Positions 33,522-41,671 of a stretch of DNA of 48,979 nucleotides are shown one piece after another. Each line of letters begins with the position of its first letter. Positions within the stretch are counted from its first letter, which is position 1. The translations under genes and the position numbers were made by a program. Below the pieces are notes generated by a model, which did not search any database, had not been told where the DNA came from, and saw nothing but the letters and a program-made list of their open reading frames with translations. Source of the DNA: Methylobacterium sp. Its GTDB lineage: Bacteria > Pseudomonadota > Alphaproteobacteria > Rhizobiales > Beijerinckiaceae. Location of the stretch: assembly GCF_028290105.1 (NCBI RefSeq), contig NZ_JAQGKL010000200.1, forward strand, positions 1 to 48,979, read 5' to 3'.

Positions 33522-34040
33522 ATGTCAGCCAGCGCGGAGAAGACCGATCCCAAGCTTTGGGACAAGGTGAAGAAAGAGATCACCGAATCGGACAAGGGCG
33601 GCAAGCCCGGGCAATGGTCCGCCCGCAAGGCACAGGCCGCGACCAAGGCCTACAAGGACGCCGGCGGCGGCTACAAGGGCAAGAAATCCGACGACAACCA
33701 CTTGAAGCAGTGGACCGAGGAGGAGTGGGACACGAAGTCCGGCGAGAAGAGCGGCGAGACCGGGGAACGCTATCTGCCGAAGAAGGCCCGCGAGGCCGTC
33801 TCGAAATCCGAGTACGACCGGTCGACGAACAAGAAGCGCGCCGATTCGGCCAAGGGCAAGCAGTTCTCGAAGCAGCCGGCGGATGTCGCCAAGAAGACCG
33901 CCGCGGCGCGCAAGGAAAGCCACGGCGCATCCGGATCCGGAAAGACCAAGGCCGACCTGATGAAGGCCGCGCAGGCGAAGAACATCCCCGGGCGCTCGAA
34001 GATGTCGAAGGGGGAATTGGAGCACGCGCTCCACGCATGA
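33522..34040 (+). CDS. DUF5872 protein, probably stress-induced
   Basis: A 172-residue very hydrophilic, Lys-rich protein. The N-terminal half (LWDKVKKEITESDKGGKPGQW, here cut at 20 residues: DKVKKEITESDKGGKPGQW) and the following SARKAQAATKAYKDAGGGYK and WTEEEWDTKSG are the DUF5872 pattern. The C-terminus (TKADLMKAAQAKNIPGRSKM) resembles the SAP-like/Rho_N helix-extended-loop-helix that binds nucleic acid. I chose ATG 33522, with CGGAGA upstream; the longer frame from 33441 would translate the promoter. A DNA- or RNA-protecting role under stress is inferred from composition and from the EcfG promoter. Confidence 0.82.
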   Translation: MSASAEKTDPKLWDKVKKEITESDKGGKPGQWSARKAQAATKAYKDAGGGYKGKKSDDNHLKQWTEEEWDTKSGEKSGETGERYLPKKAREAVSKSEYDRSTNKKRADSAKGKQFSKQPADVAKKTAAARKESHGASGSGKTKADLMKAAQAKNIPGRSKMSKGELEHALHA

Positions 34041-34112
34041 GGCGTGTTTCGATCGGAGGTGGGTGAGAAGACCCAGCTTCCTTGTCCTGCAGGGACGAGC
34101 GATCGCAGTGCC

Positions 34113-34143
34113 ATCCCGGGGCCCGCGCAGCGGAGCCCGGGAT
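34113..34143. repeat. REP-like intergenic palindrome
   Basis: ATCCCGGG at 34113-34120 and CCCGGGAT at 34136-34143 form a perfect 8-bp outer stem. Inside, CCGC and GCGG pair around GCA. This resembles dispersed GC-rich palindromes common in Methylobacterium and other alphaproteobacterial intergenic DNA. Only one copy is seen in this window, so repetition elsewhere is inferred. It also lies downstream of two convergent genes and might stop transcription. Confidence 0.45.
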
Positions 34144-34289
34144 TCATGAACGCAGGGTCTGCCACGTTTCGTGCTGCCGGCTGCCCTGGAGAGCCCGCTT
34201 GCCGCGCCCTCCGGGTCTTTGCTCTCCCGCGACACCCCGGAAGTTCGGTGGATGCCGAAGACGGCCGCCCATCGACCTCGACCGAAAGG

Positions 34290-34541
34290 TCAGGCGGTCA
34301 ATTCACCCCACGACGCCTGCCAGAGGTTCTGCGGGTCGACCACCACGATCTCGCGGTCGCTCTCGTTTGCGACATGCACGGCGATGCCGAAGGCCTCGGC
34401 GATGGGGAGCACGCCGGTGGTGCTGAACAGGCGGCCATCGGGGAGCTTGACCTCGCCCATCGTGGCGCCGTCGCGTTTCGCGAGGCAGAGGGTGACGGCC
34501 TTGGCGTCGGGCTCGCGGACGCGCCGGAAGGGTTTTGCCAT
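34290..34541 (-). CDS. Conserved small hypothetical protein (83 residues)
   Basis: The ORF begins 80 bp after rpsI on the same strand. The product starts MAKPFRRVREPDAKAVTLCL and has alternating hydrophobic strands (GEVKLPDGRLFSTTGVL, REIVVVDPQNLW), suggesting a small beta-rich cytoplasmic protein. GAGAGACC lies about 10 nt before the ATG. I do not recognise a family. Codon use is like that of the neighbours and no better frame competes, so it is probably real. Confidence 0.6.
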   Translation of the reverse strand: MAKPFRRVREPDAKAVTLCLAKRDGATMGEVKLPDGRLFSTTGVLPIAEAFGIAVHVANESDREIVVVDPQNLWQASWGELTA

Positions 34542-34621
34542 CGTGGATTGGTCTCTCGCCGGGCTTCAAAAGGAAAGGGCGGCCGAAGCCGCCCTGTCCC
34601 GATACGTCTTGGTTCGTCGCC

Positions 34622-35101
34622 TCAGCGCTTCGAGAACTGGAAGCTGCGGCGGGCCTTCTTGCGGCCGTACTTCTTGCGCTCGACCACGCGGGCGTCGCGG
34701 GTGAGGAAGCCTTCGCGCTTGAGGGGGCCGCGCAGCTCCGGCTCGTAGTAGGTCAGCGCCTTGGACAGGCCGTGGCGCACGGCGCCGGCCTGGCCCGAGA
34801 GACCGCCGCCATGCACCGAGACGGTGATGTCGTACTGGTCGACGCGGTTGGCGATGGTGAGCGGCTGGCGCAGGATCATGCGCAGCACGGGGCGGGCGAA
34901 GTAGGTCTCGACGGCACGGCCGTTGACCACCACGGTGCCGGTGCCGGGCTTGATCCAGACACGGGCGACCGCGTCCTTGCGCTTGCCCGTGGCGTAGGCG
35001 CGGCCCTGGGCATCGAGCTTCTGAACGTGGACGGGAGCCGCGTTCTCGGGATCCTCGACGTTCGCGCGGTTCAGGTCGGAGAGGGACTGAAGGGTCGCCA
35101 T
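34622..35101 (-). CDS. rpsI: 30S ribosomal protein S9
   Basis: 159 residues. The segments [50 protein letters not shown] and the basic tail ending [12 protein letters not shown] are unmistakable S9. The C-terminal Lys-Arg contacts tRNA in the P site. An N-terminal extension of about 25 residues ([20 protein letters not shown]) precedes the core, as usual in alphaproteobacteria. ATG 35101 follows the rplM stop by 2 bp, so the two genes form the standard cotranscribed pair. Confidence 0.97.
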   Translation of the reverse strand: MATLQSLSDLNRANVEDPENAAPVHVQKLDAQGRAYATGKRKDAVARVWIKPGTGTVVVNGRAVETYFARPVLRMILRQPLTIANRVDQYDITVSVHGGGLSGQAGAVRHGLSKALTYYEPELRGPLKREGFLTRDARVVERKKYGRKKARRSFQFSKR

Positions 35102-35103
35102 GA

Positions 35104-35577
35104 TCAAGCGCTCACGTTCTTGCGGTTGAGGCTGCCGACGTCGAGCGCCTGCGGCTGCTGGGCGGTGTGGGGATGCTCGGAGCCCTTGTAGACCCGGAGG
35201 TTGCCCATGATCTGGCGGAAGAGCGGGCCGCGCGGCAGCATGCGCTCGACGGCCTTCTCCACGACGCGCTCGGGGAACCGGCCGTCGAGGATGAACTTCG
35301 CCGTCCGCTCCTTGATGCCGCCCGGGTAACCGGTGTGGTGGTAGTACACCTTCTGCTCGCGCTTGCGGCCGGTGAACTTCACCTTCTCGGCGTTGATGAC
35401 GATGACGTTGTCGCCGCAATCGACGTGGGGCGTGTACGAAGCCTTGTGCTTGCCACGCAGGCGCATCGCGATGATGGTGGCGAGCCGGCCGACGACCAGG
35501 CCCTCCGCATCGACGATGATCCACTTCTTGTCGACATCGGCGGGCTTCAGCGAAAAGGTCTTTTGCGCGCTGCTCAT
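35104..35577 (-). CDS. rplM: 50S ribosomal protein L13
   Basis: 157 residues. [55 protein letters not shown] and [20 protein letters not shown] are diagnostic of L13, an early assembly protein of the large subunit. I prefer ATG 35577 ([11 protein letters not shown]), the usual alphaproteobacterial opening. ATG 35592 would add five residues. The upstream 220 bp holds its promoter and no supported gene. Confidence 0.97.
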   Translation of the reverse strand: MSSAQKTFSLKPADVDKKWIIVDAEGLVVGRLATIIAMRLRGKHKASYTPHVDCGDNVIVINAEKVKFTGRKREQKVYYHHTGYPGGIKERTAKFILDGRFPERVVEKAVERMLPRGPLFRQIMGNLRVYKGSEHPHTAQQPQALDVGSLNRKNVSA

Positions 35578-35798
35578 CCCGTGACGTTCCATACTGACTT
35601 GAAAAGGGTGCGCCGCCGCGTTCGGGACGCGACGGCGTTGCGGCGTCTCTAGGGGCTGCCGGACCCGGCGTCAAGCACGGATGCGATTTTGGGCGTCGGA
35701 ATGACGAAAACCGCAATCATTCGAACGGGTTTGGTCTAGTGGTATCCTGGTACCGTATCGCGCAATTCCCGTCTCCCCTCTGAGGGAGGGGCGCTCCC

Positions 35799-36239
35799 TC
35801 ACCGCTCCGGCGGGATCGAGTACGTCCCGGTGGCGTGGCAGACGAGATCGTCCGAATCGGGCGCGGTGATCGCCACCTCGCCCACCGCCAGCCGGCGCCC
35901 GAGCTTGAGCAGGCGCGCCTCGGCCACCAGCCCGTTCGGCCCGGGTTTCCGCAGAAAGTTGAAGTTGAGGTTCGTGGTGACGGCCAGCGCCACGGGGCCG
36001 AGGCTGGCGAGGATCGCCGCGAAGAGCGCGTAGTCGGCCAGCGCCATCATGGATGGGCCGGAGACCGTGCCGCCGGGGCGCAGGTGCCGTTCGTGGTGGT
36101 CCATGCGCATCCGGGCCGAGCCGGGACCGACCGCGACGAGGTGATAGCTGCGCCCGCCCGCCGCCATCTGCGGAAAGGCCGAATCCAGGAAGGCGATGGT
36201 CTCGGGCAGCGACAGGGTCTGGGGCAGGGTCTCGGACAT
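35799..36239 (-). CDS. PaaI-family hotdog thioesterase
   Basis: 146 residues, normal for a single hotdog domain. RHLRPGGTVSGPSMMALADY corresponds to the hydrophobic central helix and catalytic region, followed by TTNLNFNFLRKPGPNGLVAEA and LAVGEVAI on the outer strands. Hotdog thioesterases hydrolyse acyl-CoA; in place of the usual Asp in PaaI's central helix there is a Gly-Pro-Ser-Met stretch, as in several uncharacterised members. It is divergently arranged with a CoA-binding protein over only 44 bp, which supports a CoA-related role. A 7-bp hairpin (35782-35800) overlaps its stop codon. Confidence 0.82.
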   Translation of the reverse strand: MSETLPQTLSLPETIAFLDSAFPQMAAGGRSYHLVAVGPGSARMRMDHHERHLRPGGTVSGPSMMALADYALFAAILASLGPVALAVTTNLNFNFLRKPGPNGLVAEARLLKLGRRLAVGEVAITAPDSDDLVCHATGTYSIPPER

Positions 36240-36240
36240 A

Positions 36241-36283
36241 GCTCACCTTGCAGCATGCTTGAGCATGACCGACAAGGTGAGGC
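36241..36283. promoter_or_regulatory. Symmetric 44-bp divergent control region
   Basis: CTCACCTTG (36242-36250) and CAAGGTGAG (36273-36281) form a perfect 9-bp inverted repeat, and within it CATGCT (36254-36259) and AGCATG (36262-36267) form a second dyad. Each outer arm contains AAGGTGAG placed as the ribosome site of one of the two divergent genes. The inner dyad is an operator candidate. Confidence 0.5.
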
Positions 36284-36709
36284 ATGAGCCACGCCCACGA
36301 CGCCTACGATCCCGCCCTGATCCGCCGGGTGCTGACCGAGACGAAGAACATCGCGCTGGTGGGCGCCTCGGCCAATCCGGCCCGGCCGAGCCACCACGTC
36401 ATGGCCTTCCTGCTGGCACGCGGCTACCGCGTCACCCCGGTCAATCCCGGGCTCGCCGGTCAGACGCTGCTCGGCCAGCCCGTGGTCGCCTGCCTCGCCG
36501 ACCTGGGCCAGCCCGTCGACATGGTCGAGATCTTTCGCCAGTCCGATGCGGCGGGTGGCGTGGTGGACGAAGCGCTGGCCCTGGTGCCGCCGCCGCGCTT
36601 CATCTGGATGCAGGTCGGCGTGCGGGATGACGCCGCCGCCGCGCGGGCGGAGGCGGCGGGGTGCGTGGTGGTGATGGATCGGTGTCCGAAGATCGAGATC
36701 GATCGCTGA
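36284..36709 (+). CDS. CoA-binding (YccU-like) protein
   Basis: 141 residues. NIALVGASANPARPSHHVMA is the Rossmann CoA-binding loop of the succinyl-CoA-synthetase-like CoA_binding domain, followed by GYRVTPVNPG and VDMVEIFRQSDAAG. The WMQVGVRDDAAAARAEAAG segment and the terminal MDRCPKIE complete the YccU pattern. Function of the stand-alone domain is unknown; it may sense CoA state. AAGGTGAG lies immediately before the ATG. It is divergent from the hotdog thioesterase. Confidence 0.85.
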   Translation: MSHAHDAYDPALIRRVLTETKNIALVGASANPARPSHHVMAFLLARGYRVTPVNPGLAGQTLLGQPVVACLADLGQPVDMVEIFRQSDAAGGVVDEALALVPPPRFIWMQVGVRDDAAAARAEAAGCVVVMDRCPKIEIDR

Positions 36710-36741
36710 CGAGACCGCGTTTATCGGCCCGGCTCGTCAGC
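36705..36741. terminator. Hairpin between convergent genes
   Basis: GCTGACGAG (36705-36713), which includes the CoA-binding gene's stop codon, pairs perfectly with CTCGTCAGC (36733-36741). The 19-nt loop contains a further CCG/CGG pair. It lies 54 bp before the stop of the converging MFS gene. No strong U-run, so termination is probable rather than certain. Confidence 0.5.
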
Positions 36742-36794
36742 ACACACTTTGCTGTCGCGGCTGTACGATTTCGCAGCGCCGAAGCGAGACCCGT

Positions 36795-38135
36795 TCAAGC
36801 GTTGTCCAGGCGAAACCCCTTGGTGCCCGTCTCTTCCATGAGCGCCACGGCCGTGAAGCTGATCCCGGCGGCGATCGCCAGATAAAGCCCCACCCAACCG
36901 ACACCGCCCCATTCACTCAACCGCTGCGCCAGGTACGGCGCGGCGGAGGCGCCGAGGATGCCGGCGAGGTTGTAGGTCACGGAGGCGCCGGTGTAGCGCA
37001 CGCGGGTCGGGAAGAGTTCGGGCAGGAGCGCGCCCATGGGCCCGAAGAGCCAGCCCATGGCGAACAGGCCGAGGCACAGGAAGCCGAGCACGAGGCCGCC
37101 CTGGCCGCTGCCGAGCATCGGACCCATCAGGAGGCCGAGGCTCGCCGTGAAGACGAGGCCGGAGAGCAGGACGGGGCGGCGGCCGTACCGGTCGGCGGCC
37201 CAGCCGGAGAGCGGAATGCCGAGCCCCATGAACAGCACGGCCACGCATTCGAACAGCAGGAAGGTCGGCCGGGTGAAGCCGAGCGTCGAGACGCCGTAGC
37301 TCAGGGCGAACACGGTGGAGAGGTAGAACACCGCGTAGCAGGCCACCATCGCGAAGGTGCCGAGCAGGGTCGCGCGGATGTATTTCGTGAAGATCACCGC
37401 AAGCGGCACGCGCTCGGGGGCCGCCTTTTCCAGGGCGGCCTTGAACACCGGCGTCTCGGTGAGTTTCAGCCGGACATAGAGCCCGACGCCGACGAGCACG
37501 GCGGAGGCCAGGAACGGGATGCGCCAGCCCCAGGCCTGGAAGTCGGCCGGGCTCAAGGCCAGCGCCAGCCCGAGGAAGCCGAGATTGGCGGTGATGAAGC
37601 CCACCGGCGCACCGAGCTGCGGGAAGATGCCGTAGAGGGCGCGTCGCCCCGGCGGCGCGTTCTCCACCGCGAGCAGGGCCGCCCCGCCCCACTCGCCGCC
37701 GAACCCCACGCCCTGCCCGAAGCGCAGCACGCACAGGCCCAAGGGCGCCCACCAGCCGGCGGTGGCGTAGGACGGCAGGCAGCCGATCAGCACCGTCGAC
37801 AGGCCCATGATCATCAGCGAGGCCACCAGCGTGGCCTTACGCCCGACCCGGTCGCCGAAATGCCCGAAGAACGCGGCGCCCAGCGGGCGCGCGATGAACG
37901 CGATGGAGAAGGTGGCGAAGGCTGCCAGCGTCTGCACCGCCGGATCGCCCGGCGGGAAGAAGATCGGCCCGATCACCAGGGCGGCGGCGGTGGCGTAGAC
38001 GTAGAAGTCGTAGAACTCGATCGCGGTGCCCACGAAGCTCGCGATAAGGATGCGCGCCGCCGGGACGCTCGCGGGAGCGAGGGACTGGGGGGTGGCCGTC
38101 TGGCGGGTCGCTGGATGGGTCATGGCGGGGGCCAT
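36795..38135 (-). CDS. MFS transporter, metabolite:H+ symporter (MHS/ShiA-like) family
   Basis: 446 residues with twelve hydrophobic segments. ILIASFVGTAIEFYDFYVYA is the MHS opening, followed by ARPLGAAFFGHFGDRVGRKA (the loop 2-3 motif) and LRFGQGVGFGGEWGGAALLA, a family signature. Members import organic acids such as citrate, ketoglutarate, shikimate or proline/betaine with protons; the substrate here is not readable. ATG 38135 is used; ATG 38123 would remove four residues. The gene stands alone, divergent from the first sulfhydrylase. Confidence 0.88.
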   Translation of the reverse strand: MAPAMTHPATRQTATPQSLAPASVPAARILIASFVGTAIEFYDFYVYATAAALVIGPIFFPPGDPAVQTLAAFATFSIAFIARPLGAAFFGHFGDRVGRKATLVASLMIMGLSTVLIGCLPSYATAGWWAPLGLCVLRFGQGVGFGGEWGGAALLAVENAPPGRRALYGIFPQLGAPVGFITANLGFLGLALALSPADFQAWGWRIPFLASAVLVGVGLYVRLKLTETPVFKAALEKAAPERVPLAVIFTKYIRATLLGTFAMVACYAVFYLSTVFALSYGVSTLGFTRPTFLLFECVAVLFMGLGIPLSGWAADRYGRRPVLLSGLVFTASLGLLMGPMLGSGQGGLVLGFLCLGLFAMGWLFGPMGALLPELFPTRVRYTGASVTYNLAGILGASAAPYLAQRLSEWGGVGWVGLYLAIAAGISFTAVALMEETGTKGFRLDNA

Positions 38136-38224
38136 AGCTCAGCTTGAACCGGCAGGATAGCGCTGGTGCGGGGTGGAGGCCGCGCCCCTCCCCGCAATCG
38201 GAGGGTCAGCCTGGACAGCCCGTC

Positions 38225-38252
38225 TTGACCCTGCCCATCCGTCCGGCATAAA
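38225..38252 (+). promoter_or_regulatory. Sigma-70-type promoter of the first sulfhydrylase gene
   Basis: TTGACC (38225-38230), 16-bp spacer, CATAAA (38247-38252): a good housekeeping match about 100 bp before the ATG. The leader downstream contains a GC hairpin at 38325-38340 that ends right against the ribosome site GGAGG, which might modulate initiation. Confidence 0.5.
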
Positions 38253-38352
38253 GAACCATCGTTCGTTACAACGGATGACGTCCCCTTCCGCCGGCTTCCG
38301 TCGGAGCGTAGAAGACAGGCGTTGCGGGCCCGGCGGCCCGGGAGGATTTGCG

Positions 38353-39633
38353 ATGACCGATCGTCTGCCCGGATTCAACACGCGGGCCATCCATGCCGGC
38401 GCCGCGCCCGACGCCACGACGGGTGCGCGTGCCACGCCGATCTATCAGACCGCCTCGTTCGTGTTCGACGACGTGGAGCACGCCGCCTCGCTGTTCGGGC
38501 TCCAGGCCTTCGGCAACATCTACTCGCGCATCACCAACCCGACCAACGCGGTGCTGGAAGAGCGCGTCGCGGCCCTCGAGGGCGGCACCGCGGCGGTGGC
38601 GGTGGCCTCGGGCCACGCCGCCGAGTTCCTGGTGATGCACGCCCTGATGCAGCCGGGCGACGAGTTCATCGCCGCCAACAAGCTCTATGGCGGCTCGATC
38701 AACCAGTTCAACCATTCCTACAAGAACTTCGGCTGGAACGTCGTCTGGGCCGACACCGACGATCCGTCCTCGTTCGAGCGGGCCATCACGCCCCGCACCA
38801 AGGCGATCTTCTGCGAATCCATCGCCAATCCCGGTGGCGTCATCACGGACATCGCCGCCCTGTCCGAGATCGCGAAGCGCCACAACATCCCGCTCATCGT
38901 CGACAACACGATGGCGAGCCCGTACCTGATCCGTCCTTTCGAGCACGGCGCCGACATCGTCGTGCACTCGGCCACCAAGTTCCTGGGCGGCCACGGCAAT
39001 TCCATCGGCGGCATCGTGGTCGACGGCGGCAGCTTCCCCTGGGCGGGCGACGCGCGCTTTCCCATGCTCTCGGCGCCCCGGCCGGAATATGCCGGGGTGG
39101 TGATCGCCGAGACCTTCGGCAATTTCGCCTTGGCCATCGCGATCCGGGTGCTGGGCCTGCGCGACCTTGGGCCGGCGCTCTCGCCCTTCAACGCCTTCCT
39201 GCTCCTGTCGGGCATCGAGACACTGCCCCTGCGCATGCAGCGGCACTGCGACAATGCGCTTGTGGTGGCGACCCACCTGCAGGCCCATCCGGCGGTGGCC
39301 TGGGTCAGCTATCCGGGCCTGGAGAGCGACCGCTACCACCAGCTCGCCCGGCGCTACACGCCCAACGGCGCGGGTGCCGTCTTCACCATCGGGCTCAAGG
39401 GCGGCTACGAGGCCGGCGTGAAGCTCGTCTCGAACCTCACCCTGTTCTCGCATCTGGCCAATATCGGCGACACCCGCTCGCTGATCATCCACCCGGCCTC
39501 CACCACCCACCGCCAGCTCACCGATCCGCAGCGCGTCGCCGCCGGCGCCGGCCCGGAGGTGGTGCGCCTGTCGGTGGGCCTCGAGGATCCACAGGATCTG
39601 ATCGAGGACCTCGACGCCGCCCTGCGGGCCTGA
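38353..39633 (+). CDS. O-acetylhomoserine aminocarboxypropyltransferase/sulfhydrylase-like PLP enzyme (paralogue 1)
   Basis: 426 residues of the Cys/Met metabolism fold. [20 protein letters not shown] and [20 protein letters not shown] open it. The cofactor Lys209 lies in [13 protein letters not shown], with [11 protein letters not shown] and [15 protein letters not shown] forming the PLP phosphate site, and [12 protein letters not shown] and [10 protein letters not shown] the substrate side. The length and [14 protein letters not shown] are typical of MetY, which makes homocysteine from O-acetylhomoserine and sulfide. GGGAGG lies 7 nt before the ATG. A close paralogue follows two genes later. 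Confidence 0.92.
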   Translation: MTDRLPGFNTRAIHAGAAPDATTGARATPIYQTASFVFDDVEHAASLFGLQAFGNIYSRITNPTNAVLEERVAALEGGTAAVAVASGHAAEFLVMHALMQPGDEFIAANKLYGGSINQFNHSYKNFGWNVVWADTDDPSSFERAITPRTKAIFCESIANPGGVITDIAALSEIAKRHNIPLIVDNTMASPYLIRPFEHGADIVVHSATKFLGGHGNSIGGIVVDGGSFPWAGDARFPMLSAPRPEYAGVVIAETFGNFALAIAIRVLGLRDLGPALSPFNAFLLLSGIETLPLRMQRHCDNALVVATHLQAHPAVAWVSYPGLESDRYHQLARRYTPNGAGAVFTIGLKGGYEAGVKLVSNLTLFSHLANIGDTRSLIIHPASTTHRQLTDPQRVAAGAGPEVVRLSVGLEDPQDLIEDLDAALRA

Positions 39634-39702
39634 TCGTGGTCGCGTTAACGCTTCCTTTACCAAGGCGGGCCGAGGCTCGGGTCTCGGTCACCGGAGGGCG
39701 CG

Positions 39703-39861
39703 ATGTCGGCCTTGAACTGGGTGGAACAGGTCAACGACGGCGTGGCGTTCTGCCTCGTCATCGCCGCGCTGGTGGCGCTGGCGGTGGCCTGCGCGCCGCC
39801 CTTGCCGGACCGCCGGCTCCCCGCCCTGGCGAAACGAATGCGCGACACCGCCCGTTATTGA
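39703..39861 (+). CDS. Small single-helix membrane protein (52 residues)
   Basis: This short ORF begins at an ATG with a strong ribosome site, CGGAGGG at 39691-39697, 5 nt upstream. The product MSALNWVEQVNDGVAFCLVI starts polar, then forms one hydrophobic helix (VAFCLVIAALVALAVACA), and ends with a basic tail (RRLPALAKRMRDTARY). It sits between the first sulfhydrylase and the receiver protein. I do not know a family. The good initiation signal, helix plus positive-inside tail and matching base use make it likely to be expressed. Confidence 0.6.
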   Translation: MSALNWVEQVNDGVAFCLVIAALVALAVACAPPLPDRRLPALAKRMRDTARY

Positions 39862-39923
39862 CGGCACTGTCGGGCGAGACTAGGCCCCGACCTTCCCCCA
39901 ATCGCGAGATCGTCCGGCCGCCG

Positions 39924-40310
39924 ATGACGAAAGACCAGCCAGACCTCCCCGTCGTGCTCCTCGTCGAAGACGACGGCCTGCTCCTGATGGAAGCGGCCGA
40001 TACCCTCGCGGATGCCGGCTTCGAGGTGGTCGAGGCGTGCCACGCGGACAACGCCCTCACGGTGCTGGAGACCCGCGCCGACGTCGGCGTGCTGATGACC
40101 GATGTCGACATGCCGCGCGGCTCCATGGACGGCTTCGCCCTCGCCCGCCTCGTGGCGCATCGTTGGCCCGGCATCCCCGTCCTCGTCGTCTCCGGCATGG
40201 GCACCCCCGGCCCCAACGACCTGCCCGATGGCGCCCGCTTCATCCCGAAGCCCTACGAGCCGTCGACCCTGGTCCGGACCCTGCGCGCCTTCGCCAGCCG
40301 CGCCGCCTGA
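39924..40310 (+). CDS. Single-domain response regulator (receiver)
   Basis: 128 residues, one CheY-like domain and nothing else. LLVEDDGLLLMEAADTL holds the acidic pair, LMTDVDMPRGSMDG the phosphoacceptor Asp60, VLVVSGMGTPG the conserved Ser/Thr switch position, and RFIPKPYEP the invariant Lys109. There is no DNA-binding output, so it acts through protein contact, as in phosphorelays. No histidine kinase is nearby. It lies between two sulfhydrylase paralogues and may be cotranscribed with the second, 34 bp downstream. Confidence 0.92.
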   Translation: MTKDQPDLPVVLLVEDDGLLLMEAADTLADAGFEVVEACHADNALTVLETRADVGVLMTDVDMPRGSMDGFALARLVAHRWPGIPVLVVSGMGTPGPNDLPDGARFIPKPYEPSTLVRTLRAFASRAA

Positions 40311-40344
40311 CCGCCCACACGTTTTCCACACACGGGAGGCCCGA

Positions 40345-41640
40345 ATGGCCACCGACACCCCCACGCACCGCTTCGCGACCCAGGCCATCCATGCCGGCGC
40401 CGCGCCCGACCCCGCCACCGGCGCGCGGGTCCAGCCGATCTACTTCACCAACGGCTTCGTGTTCGAGGATACCCAGCAGGCGGCCGACATCTTCGCCCTG
40501 CGCCGCACGGGCTTCTCCTACTCACGCGGCTCGAACCCGACGGTCGCCGCCCTGGAGCGGCGCGTCGCCGCGCTCGAAGGCGCCAAGGCGGCGGTGGCCG
40601 TGGCCTCCGGCCAGTCGGCGGTGCTGATGGTGCTGATGACCCTGATGCAGAGCGGGGACGCCTATGTCGCCTCCTCGCGCCTGTTCGGCGGCTCCCTCGG
40701 CCTGATGAATCGTCTCGACGGGCGCTACCACCTCAAGCCGCAGTTCACGAAGGGGCTGACACCGGCCGATTTCGAGGCGCAGATCACGCCCGAGACCCGG
40801 GCGATCATCTGCGAATCCATCGTCAATCCGTGCGCCACCGTCATGGATCTCGCCGGCATCGCCGAGGTCGCGCGCCGGCACGGGCTGCCCCTCGTCGTCG
40901 ACAACACCCTCGCCTCCCCGGCCCTGATCCGGCCGATCGAGCACGGGGCCGACATCGTCATCCACTCGACCTCGAAGTTCCTCGGTGGTTCGGGCCAGAC
41001 CATCGGCGGCGTGATCTGCGATGCCGGGCGCTTCGACTGGGCGGCGGTGCCGGGCCGCTACAACCTGATGAGCGAGCCCTGGGCCGATTACGACGACCTC
41101 GTGCTCACCGAGCGCTTCCCGGACTTCGCCTTCGCCTCCGCCTGCCGGGTCTTCGGCATGCGCGAACTCGGCCCCGGCCTCTCGCCGATGAACGCCTTCC
41201 TGACGCTCACCGGCATCGAGACGCTGCCCCTGCGCATGGAGCGTCATTGCGCGAACGCCAAGACGGTCGCGGCCTTCCTCAAGGACCATCCGGCGGTGGA
41301 CTGGGTGAGCTATCCCGCCCTGCCCGGCCAGGAGGGCGAGGCGATGGCCGCCCGCTACGTGCCGCAGGGTCCGGGCTCGATCTTCACCGTGGCGCTCAAG
41401 GGCGGCGAGCCGGCGGCGGTCAAGTTCATCATGAGCCTCAAGCTGATCTCGCACCTCGTGAACATCGGCGAGATCAAGTCGCTGGCGATCCATCCGGCGA
41501 CCACCACGCACCGCCAGCTCAGCCCCGCCGACAAGGCCGCCGCCATGGTCGGCCCCGAGACGGTGCGCCTCTCGATCGGGCTGGAGAACGCCGAGGACCT
41601 CATCGCCGACGTCGCGCAAGCGCTGTCTCAGCTCGGCTGA
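40345..41640 (+). CDS. O-acetylhomoserine aminocarboxypropyltransferase/sulfhydrylase-like PLP enzyme (paralogue 2)
   Basis: 431 residues, same family as the gene at 38353. [20 protein letters not shown] and FTNGFVFEDTQQAADIFALR open it. Lys211 lies in VIHSTSKFLGGSG. Differences are concentrated near the active-site entrance: the first paralogue has [11 protein letters not shown] and NPGGVITD, this one FSYSRGSNPTV and NPCATVMD. The two may thus differ in acceptor (sulfide versus another thiol or selenide) or acyl donor. GGGAGG lies 5 nt before the ATG. The paired arrangement around a receiver gene suggests a local duplication. Confidence 0.92.
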   Translation: MATDTPTHRFATQAIHAGAAPDPATGARVQPIYFTNGFVFEDTQQAADIFALRRTGFSYSRGSNPTVAALERRVAALEGAKAAVAVASGQSAVLMVLMTLMQSGDAYVASSRLFGGSLGLMNRLDGRYHLKPQFTKGLTPADFEAQITPETRAIICESIVNPCATVMDLAGIAEVARRHGLPLVVDNTLASPALIRPIEHGADIVIHSTSKFLGGSGQTIGGVICDAGRFDWAAVPGRYNLMSEPWADYDDLVLTERFPDFAFASACRVFGMRELGPGLSPMNAFLTLTGIETLPLRMERHCANAKTVAAFLKDHPAVDWVSYPALPGQEGEAMAARYVPQGPGSIFTVALKGGEPAAVKFIMSLKLISHLVNIGEIKSLAIHPATTTHRQLSPADKAAAMVGPETVRLSIGLENAEDLIADVAQALSQLG

Positions 41641-41671
41641 GCGCTCCAGGCTTCCAAAGGTCGCGTCGCGT

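Noticed and set aside
35728-35754. tRNA D-arm-like sequence (TTGGTCTAGTGGTAT) downstream of the hotdog thioesterase
   Set aside because: No acceptor stem, anticodon arm or T-arm can be folded around it on either strand, so it is not a tRNA; at most a chance similarity or remnant.
38136-38352. SAM-II or other SAM riboswitch ahead of the first sulfhydrylase gene
   Set aside because: Alphaproteobacterial methionine genes often have one, so I looked, but the conserved pseudoknot elements are not visible; only a simple GC hairpin is.
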